DNA from: Taudactylus pleione
Taxonomy: Eukaryota; Chordata; Amphibia; Anura; Myobatrachidae
Assembly (NCBI GenBank): GCA_031769625.1
Contig: JAUIMM010000739.1
Coordinates: 248,001-312,000 of the forward strand
Direction: 5' to 3'
Length of the DNA: 64,000 bases
A model generated the notes under the pieces. The model ran no database searches and had not been told where the DNA came from. It saw only the letters and a program-made list of their open reading frames with translations. Positions 24,185 to 64,000 of this stretch are shown here, piece by piece. Both the position numbers and the translations under genes were made by a program. The first letter of the stretch is position 1. Each line of letters opens with the position of its first letter.

Positions 24185-24340
24185 AACTGAGGTGCCTCTT
24201 GCTTGGAGGTGGGGTTATAGGGAGAGTGGACACAGTGCATCCTGGGAGCAGAAAGCTTTAATTGCGTGGTGCCCGGATTTGGTTCCCAACCTATATCCCA
24301 AGGTCAGCCCTGTATACCCCCTATGGACCCTGAAGTAGAA
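24185..24340 (+). repeat. DIRS-type terminal repeat, right copy (inverted)
   Basis: ACTGAGGTGCCTCTTGCTTG through CCCAACCTATATCCCAAGGT and CCTATGGACCCTGAAGTAGA is the reverse complement, with mismatches, of about 17920-18060. It marks the other end of the composite DIRS region. Confidence 0.7.
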
Positions 24341-24707
24341 ATGATGGATACACAGATCTTTTCTGTCAATGTGAGTGCGTCACAACGCTCGGACCGTTGC
24401 TCTCTCTTACCTTCGCTGCTCACCGCGGTGAAAGCTGACAAGAGTACCTGGGGCCCCTGTTAGGGCCGCAGCGATATTTAATTCAGAGGATCCCCGACCC
24501 TCGGGGGCTGCTGCGGCCATAACCAGTGCGTGAAATGGTTTCCTGCATAGCCAGTATGTTCTGCTGTTACAGCACATCGTCACTACACAGAATAATATAA
24601 ACCACACACAGCATCTCTAGGGAACAAGGAAAGATTGTGATCACATTTAATATTAAATGAAATAAAAACAAAAAATTCCGTCTTTCCGAACACGAACAGT
24701 GTACACA

Positions 24708-24713
24708 TTTATT
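24708..24713 (-). terminator. PIK3CD: Second poly(A) signal candidate for PIK3CD
   Basis: AATAAA on the minus strand, 29 bases further on. Either signal could define the mRNA end. Confidence 0.55.
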
Positions 24714-24736
24714 AACATAATTACAAGGGGAGTTGG

Positions 24737-24742
24737 TTTATT
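24737..24742 (-). terminator. PIK3CD: Poly(A) signal candidate for PIK3CD
   Basis: The + strand reads TTTATT, so the transcript carries AATAAA. It is the first of two closely spaced signals about 735 bases after the stop. Confidence 0.6.
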
Positions 24743-25473
24743 GCCACATTAAAGGCTTTCCTGTGTCCAACTCTGGCGGAAAACTACAGGTAGTCTGTGG
24801 TAATGGGTCAGTGCAAGATCTGCCATTTATGGGCTGCGAGAATCCCGGAAGCCTCAGACGAAGCCGCCAGTACAACAAGCTGGGAATGACCTTTCCGGAC
24901 AGACAGACTTGTACATTGGAGCCATCACTCAGCGCGAGGTTTCCCCTCCTCATGTGCGACTTAGGACTGCGCCTTCACAATTGCGCGAGAGGACTCCAGC
25001 ACGTAAGTTGCCAACAGACTGCAACCTCCCATTATATATCATTTAAAGAGAGAGTCAGCAATGGTCATCTACCACAGCACAGATGGCATCGAGAACCTAC
25101 AGCCGCCAACATGCTGATGGTACACAGGTGGGGTGACGCCCACATGCCAGGACAGCTGGAAGCTTGTGGAGGACATAGCGGGCCCCAGTGATCAAGGGCC
25201 CCTGGATTGCACATCATTCCAAATCATGATTTTGTTCCTTGCAAGCTGTTGCTGAACCTACTGCGATGTCAATATGTATTGCTCCCCACCCATCATAGAA
25301 CCTCGGTGTCGGCAAACGGACGGCGTAACCCAACAGCCCGATAAAGCCCCAGCAACGATGTTCGGCAAGAAAGGTTTAAATAGAATGTCTTCACCGACGC
25401 TGTCTCTAGAGTGCTTGGAATGAGACCCATCGCGCCTGAGCTCGGTACGCGGTCTCCGGTCTGTTCCTTCCTC

Positions 25474-58827
<33,354 letters not shown>

Positions 58828-58856
58828 CCTGCCCTGTGGCTACTGCCCCTCCGGCC

Positions 58857-59640
58857 CTGCGGACAGAACACATTTACCATTAGCGTCACATGGGTTTTCT
58901 GACTGACCACGTCCCATAACAGCTCCATAATCCCCACCATAGCTTTCAGAGCGAGCGCGTCCATATGACGTATATAACCTGGGCTCTCACACAGCGATGC
59001 CCTCAGTTCTAGTCATAAAACACTTTGTGCAGGATAATGAACAGATGTGATCTATCATCAGCTAAGCAGAGAATAAGGGCACCAGACGTCTACACAGTGG
59101 TGGCAGCCATTTTGTAAGAGATAGACAGCCATACAATCCATTCACTAGGAGACGGCGACATCACTGAGGACAATACTTATGATGCAATGGTTCCTAGTGA
59201 AGGGTTTTATAGTGATTTAGCCCACAAAACGGCAGCCTGCATCATGCAATGCATGCGAGAGAGTTTATAATCTTTAATGAGATTTCCACCAGGTAGCAAG
59301 CTTATTTTTCTCCCCCATTTTGAAATTTTAAGGCTCCTAAACCAGATCTGACCGGGAGAGGGTGCGCTGGCATACTACCCCCAGGAGACCATACCAGGGA
59401 CCCCGCCCACTTCTCCAGTAAAATGTGCCATCCGGGGTCTTGATAAGGTTTGCAGCAAACCTCGACCTCATGGGGCTGCCGCGCCCTTCACTGTGCCGCA
59501 ACTGAAGCATTGCACAGCAGGGGCGCGGGTCTGTGATGATGCAACGCCCTTTTCCGCGCATTTCACACCTGGACCAATGAAAAGCCAGCAAGAAGGCCCG
59601 CTGTACAGTGCTCTATCCTAGCCATGCTAATAAATTATAT
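58857..59640. other. Region upstream of PIK3CD coding exon 1, no recognised feature
   Basis: By the acceptor at 58856 this is intron or 5'-UTR territory of PIK3CD. I recognise no exon, promoter motif or repeat family. Confidence 0.5.
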
Positions 59641-59649
59641 TATAATAAA

Positions 59650-59665
59650 TAAATATTATATATAT

Positions 59666-59714
<49 letters not shown>

Positions 59715-59727
59715 TATATATATATAT

Positions 59728-59780
<53 letters not shown>
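59650..59780. repeat. (TA)n/(CA)n compound microsatellite
   Basis: Alternating TATATA and CACACA runs fill about 130 bases. Confidence 0.95.
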
Positions 59781-60073
59781 GTAAGACCTACTAATAACAT
59801 ACACAGGTGTGCCTTTATATAGTTCATGATTGATATCTACCTCTGTCATGAAGCCAGGCCTACACTAGAGTTCAGACTAATGGGGCTGATGTGTACTCAG
59901 TCACCTCTATGATAGTAAGTTTAGATGAAACGCGTCAGTCAGCTGCAGTTGTGCTCTGAGCAGTAATAGAGCATCCGGTCTGCTCTGTGTGCGTCTGCCG
60001 GCTAACAGGGAATGGTGCAGCGTTGCTCCAGTTTTACTCCGGCTTCTATTACAATCTTTGTTTACTTTGTCAT

Positions 60074-60845
60074 GGCCATGCCGGGTGCACACAGCAAGGG
60101 AGCTGCCACTCACTACGGCCATGCCCGATGCACACAGAAGGGAGCTGCCACTCACTACGGCCATGCCGGGTGCACACAGCAAGGGAGCTGCCACTCACTA
60201 CGGCCATGCCGGGTGCACACAGCAAGGGAGCTGCCACTCACTACGGCCATGCCGGGTGCACACAGCAAGGGAGCTGCCACTCACTACGGCCATGCCGGGT
60301 GCACACAGCAAGGGAGCTGCCACTCACTTCGGCCATGCCGGGTGCACACAGCAAGGGAGCTGCCACTCACTTCGGCCATGCCGGGTGCACACAGCAAGGG
60401 AGCTGCCACTCACTACGGCCATGCCGGGTGCACACAGCAAGGGAGCTGCCACTCACTACGGCCATGCCGGGTGCACACAGAAAGGGAGCTGCCACTCACT
60501 ACGGCCATGCCCGATGCACACAGCAAGGGAGCTGCCACTCACTACGGTCATGCCCGGTGCACACAGCAAGGGAGCTGCCACTCACTACAGGCATGCCCGA
60601 TGCACACAGCAAGGGAGCTGGCCACTCACTATGGGCATGCCGATGCACACAGCAATGGAGCTGCCACCCACTACGGGCCTGCCTGGCGCACAGGGCAAGG
60701 GAGCTGGCCACTCACTATGGGCATGCTCGGTGCACACGGCAAGGGAGCTGCCACTCACTACGGGCATGCCTAGTGCACACGGTAAGGGAGCTGCCACTCA
60801 CTACGGGCATGCCCAGTGCACACGAGAAGGGAGCTGCCACCCACT
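60074..60845. repeat. 43-bp minisatellite, about 18 copies
   Basis: The unit holds CATGCCGGGTGCACACAGCA, AGGGAGCTGCCACTCACTAC and GGC. The first dozen copies are almost identical and the last six are diverged. All three + frames remain open for 250-300 codons because the unit lacks stops. Confidence 0.96.
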
Positions 60846-61059
60846 AGCCCAAGGTGAGGCCCTGTGTCTGGTGTCAGTGATAACTGGGGGTCTCTGCTCT
60901 CATAGCACATGGAGGCTACACTGACCTGCTGGATATGCGTCTGATACCTCCTGCATAGAATGTGGATGTGATTTGAGCCAGCGTCGCTAGTCTTACCACC
61001 ACGCTGCTGGTCAGGATCATAGATCTGTGCCTGTGATCGTTGCCCATTGTGCTGTCCAT

Positions 61060-61300
61060 GGTGGGTGGGTCCAGGGAGGCGGAGGGTACAGGGACCCCCG
61101 GGGGGATTTTGGGTTAGGCACCCCCCCCTGGGAGGGTTAGGGTAGGGGAAGGGGGGTTAGGCACCACGCAGGAGGGGAGGGGGGGGCGGGTTAGGTTTAG
61201 CCTCTAACGTGGGGAGGGGGGGGTTAGGGTTTGGCACCTCTAAGGGAAGGGGGGGGGGGGGGAGAGGGGAGGGTTAGGGTACTTACCTTCAGTTGATGGG
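61060..61300. repeat. G-rich degenerate repeat with GGTTAGGCACC and TTAGGG motifs
   Basis: Units of about 45-50 bp contain GGGTTAGG, GCACC and long G runs, ending GGGTTAGGGTACTTACC. A similar end (AGGGTTATGATACTTACC, GGGTTAAGCACTAG) is at 63475-63530, so it is probably one MITE family. Confidence 0.65.
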
Positions 61301-61549
61301 ATTTCAGAACACCAGCTTTACATACCGATTCCGGAAGTAGCGTGTAAGATTCATTTCCTGAGCAGCGGCTTATAAACGCCCCATACCTTGCTATTAAAGC
61401 ATCGCCCTTTTACATTTGGGGCTTAAACGCACTGGGAAGCAGCCACTTCCTTGTAAACGTACCTGTGACACCACCTGTCAGACATTGAAGAGGATGCGCG
61501 GAGGTCTGGGGCTCTTTTGCTGGATCCCGAATAGGTGACTTGCACCCCA

Positions 61550-61775
61550 AATCAAAAGGGGATACTACAGCACCCTCTGGTGTACGTCTGGTTGGTCAAG
61601 AGTCCATCCTACAGCAAGATCATGAGCGAGTATATACCTCCAGGCTCCGTCTCATCTACTTTCCAGGAGAGGAACAAGACGCTAGGCTTCACATTATGGA
61701 ATGGCCGAGCAGTCTCCAGACTTACACCCCATCGCGCTGGTTTGGGAGGGACAGGACAGAAGGGCGAGAGCAGAG
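61550..61775 (+). pseudogene. Tc1/mariner transposase C-terminal fossil
   Basis: SILQQDHERVYTSRLRLIYF and EEQDARLHIMEWPSSLQTYT resemble the QQDNDPKHTS and MEWPxQSPDLNP blocks of Tc1-like transposases. Frameshifts surround it and no terminal repeats were found. Confidence 0.6.
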
Positions 61776-63415
61776 ACACCTACAGGTGCAGCACGTGTGG
61801 GGGAGCTTCTGCTGCAGGGCTGGTTATCTGGGATTTCTTTATATCACATTATTCATTTGTTCTAAGCTTTAGTGTCAGAGAACAGAGAGTCAAACCGCAA
61901 CGTTCAATAAAACCTGGAAAATATGGGTATTTCTACAAGTGTTGGCTGGTAGGGTGCTTCCGAATGGAAGTGGTCAGACCTGTTTGAGGAAGGCATTTCT
62001 ACCAGAATTCTTTACTAAAACAATTGTTTTGTGCCTGGTATGTGACATTTCAGGTCCTTGAAACAACGAACACTGCAAGTATAGACTTTCCAGCCCTGCC
62101 ATATAGTCCCACACAGAGGTGCAAAAACAGCAGCTAGAGCAGAAATCAGGGCCGGGAGTAAACCCACTATAGAGTCTGATATAAATGTAACATAAACGGG
62201 AGATTGCAGAACAGCCCGAGACCCCTCACGGTCACTCTCAGCGATCAGAGGCATGACGGGATAAGAAAGTCCTCTACCCAAAAAGTACATTATATGCACA
62301 CTCTTGTGTTCTATGGTGGCCTGACGGGGGTCCCCATTAAATATACCATATATATTATATATACTGTATACATTTATTTTTTTACGTACAAATTGGAGGG
62401 CTATGAAAATTGCTTTAAATATAAAAATACAACCGATTCTTCCTCAGTCAGTAACGGTTTTGCTGCCACGTGGCAGATACGTTATTGAGGACGGCAGTGC
62501 ACGCAATGACGGAGATGTGGCCATTTTATCACAAAAAGCGAAGAACGACTTCAGTTTTACTGAACAAAGAACTCCCAGGCGGATCCACGCCGTGCCGGTA
62601 ACGTATAGGGTGTAACACAGACCCACCATGCAGACGTGCATTATATAGGGGCTGAAATATTACTCTTCTCTAAATAAAGTGTGGGGGGGGGCTCTTCAGG
62701 GTGAACTGATGAAGCCGGAGTATTTACGGCAATGGGTAAAGGGGGCGTTCGCAGAAGGGCCAGACCATTACTTTCCTAGAAGTTATAAAGTGTTCCTGTC
62801 TTAGGTTGGTGCTGGATGTCACCTTGCACAAAGGGTCAGAACATGGCGCCTTTCAAGTAAAAAAAACACAAAAAACCAGAACATGTAAATGGCTGCAAAA
62901 AAAATAAATGAGATATTTATATTATAGCATATAAGACCGTGTATTTTTGCCATTTTACATACCAATAACTTATACTGCTCTGCGCCTTTTGTTCTAATTT
63001 GTCTAAAGCAGTAGAAAAAAGGAGAATATTTATATAAGTAGCGTTCCCACTACGCCGTTTTAGCGTGGCGCCGCGCCCTGCCTTATTTCTAAAGGGCAAA
63101 AAGCACCCTGCCCGGCACCCCGCAGTAACAGCCTGCGGGTTCTGTCCCCACCTGCGGGTCGCAGTGTCCTGCGGGTGGGGAAAACTGCGGTGTAGCAGTC
63201 AGTCGGTGAATGGATGCCGGGCGCTTGGCGCAATGCATCCATTCACACTGACAGCAACGCTTGGGGGCAGCCCAGCATGTCTAAGTGCCAGGCACGCCCC
63301 CAGGCGTAACAAAAGGGGTACGCGTCTTTAAGACATGCCGCTTTCAGGCACATGTACTTTATAATAAAATTATATATATATATATAAATAATTAATTTTA
63401 ATTCACTGTTACACC
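61776..63415. other. Upstream flank, no recognised gene
   Basis: No exon or RNA gene was recognised. There is a locally GC-rich stretch at 63050-63340 and a short AT run near 63370. Confidence 0.45.
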
Positions 63416-63419
63416 TCTT

Positions 63420-63640
63420 TCAGCCGGGAGGTAGTTGAATCCCGGCACCGGCATCCCGATGGTAAGTAGCGGGGTTCGGGTTAAGCACTAGAGAGGGGTG
63501 GGGGTTTTAGGATAGGGTTATGATACTTACCGCCAGGTGTCAGTACTCTAACCATCAGAATGCTGGCGTCGGAACTCTGATCGCTGGGACGGCGAGCGCC
63601 GGCATCCCGTACCCGACCCTTGTACATACTGATCTTGTGA
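63420..63640. mobile_element. MITE-like fragment with GCCGGCATCCCG ends
   Basis: GGCACCGGCATCCCGATGGT at the left and GCGCCGGCATCCCGTACCC at the right flank a GGGTTAAGCACTAG and GGGTTATGATACTTACC core that also occurs at 61060-61300. Confidence 0.45.
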
Positions 63641-63782
63641 GAACACCCGACGCATTTCACCTCTCTGACTGCAGCTCTCCGTGTGTTACAGAGTTATTGT
63701 CCTTGTTCATATTGGTCATAAGTCAGCCCTGATAATGGCCAAAGTCAGTAACTGCTTCGGCATTTCTCATGAACATTGCTGG

Positions 63783-64000
63783 CTCGGCCCCAGTGACGGG
63801 CTAAATCAAGGGGGCCAAGTAACGGCTCGGCCCCAGTGGCGGGCTAAATCCCGGGGGCCAAGTAACGGCTCGGCCCCAGTGACGGGCTAAATCCCGGGGG
63901 CCAAGTAACGGCTCGGCCCCAGTGACGGGCTAAATCCCGGGGGCCAAGTAACGGCTCGGCCCCAGTGACGGGCTAAATCCCTGGAGACGGGCCGTCCCAG
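63783..64000. repeat. 43-bp tandem array running off the window end
   Basis: The unit holds CTCGGCCCCAGTGACGGGCT, AAATCCCGGGGGCCAAGTAA and CGG. Five copies are visible and the array continues beyond the window. Confidence 0.95.

Larger units (their letters stand above)
17880..24340 (-). mobile_element. Nested DIRS-type retrotransposon region, - strand
   Basis: The region is bounded by inverted copies of one terminal sequence, at 17880-18060 and at 24185-24340. Between them, minus-strand remnants run from leader and gag-like sequence, through an RT entry (WIRDLIIHGYKLEGF, about 21410-21480), to a tyrosine-recombinase block at 18555-18887. A second family's 3' end (19200-19540) and two SINE heads (22.4-22.75 kb) interrupt it, so it is a composite. 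No frame is intact. Confidence 0.65.
24690..25473 (-). other. PIK3CD: PIK3CD 3' UTR (predicted)
   Basis: Non-coding sequence after the stop at 25474-25476. Its end is inferred from two minus-strand AATAAA signals at 24737-24742 and 24708-24713. Confidence 0.65.

Noticed and set aside
59987..60924. Open frames of 250-310 codons on the + strand
   Set aside because: They come from the 43-bp array, which reads through in all three + frames with the same motifs in rotation. There is no gene context or family similarity.
61060..61300. Telomere or interstitial telomeric repeat
   Set aside because: TTAGGG occurs only inside a longer, irregular unit and never as a tandem hexamer run.
63050..63340. 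GC-rich stretch considered as the PIK3CD CpG-island promoter
   Set aside because: It is short, has no initiator, exon or splice donor that I can support, and may be repeat-derived.

Overview
The window looks like a piece of a large vertebrate nuclear genome, most likely an amphibian and probably a frog. The genes have GT-AG introns and there are no bacterial-style operons. Mobile elements include DIRS-type tyrosine-recombinase retrotransposons, Tc1/mariner, Tigger, hAT and Harbinger-like MITEs, L2-like LINEs and a V-SINE-like tRNA-derived SINE. The species call is inference from this element mix; the gene calls rest on protein motifs read directly from the sequence.

Two genes lie tail to tail. 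On the + strand, 1176-3075 holds the last two coding exons of calsyntenin-1 (CLSTN1): the transmembrane helix, both WDD kinesin-light-chain motifs and the acidic C-terminus. Its 3' UTR runs to about 4070. On the - strand, PIK3CD (PI3-kinase catalytic subunit p110-delta) is complete from ATG (58827) to stop (25474). It has 22 coding exons, every intron is GT-AG, all phases join, and the predicted protein is 1038 residues. The same convergent CLSTN1/PIK3CD order is known at human 1p36.22. Here the two 3' ends are about 20 kb apart, and the gap is filled with decayed DIRS elements, one internally deleted Tc1 and several MITEs.

Layout: 1-490 AT-rich satellite; 1176-4070 CLSTN1 3' end with a 137-bp repeat array in its last intron; 4.1-8.3 kb intergenic with minisatellites; 8.6-13 kb DIRS element (+); 13.2-16.4 kb MITE and DIRS (-); 16.9-17.8 kb Tc1; 17.9-24.3 kb nested DIRS (-) with SINEs; 24.7-58.9 kb PIK3CD; 59-64 kb upstream flank or 5'-UTR intron with further arrays.

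The striking property is tandem repetition. About 19 kb of the 64 kb is tandem arrays, and most of it sits inside PIK3CD introns while the coding sequence stays intact. Some arrays can be traced to a seed within a transposon: a 52-bp unit that is single-copy in one hAT MITE and about 25-copy in another; a 24-bp unit that is the terminal inverted repeat of a Harbinger-like MITE repeated 20 times; and a 50-bp unit from the reverse-transcriptase region of an L2-like LINE. The best candidate for an undescribed regulatory structure is the 28-bp array at 37785-38872. It carries 38 same-orientation copies of a CTCF-type core, 36 of them matching the 14-base consensus exactly, with no CpG inside the unit. 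A further single consensus site lies 400 bp away, and a related 28-bp array sits in another intron.
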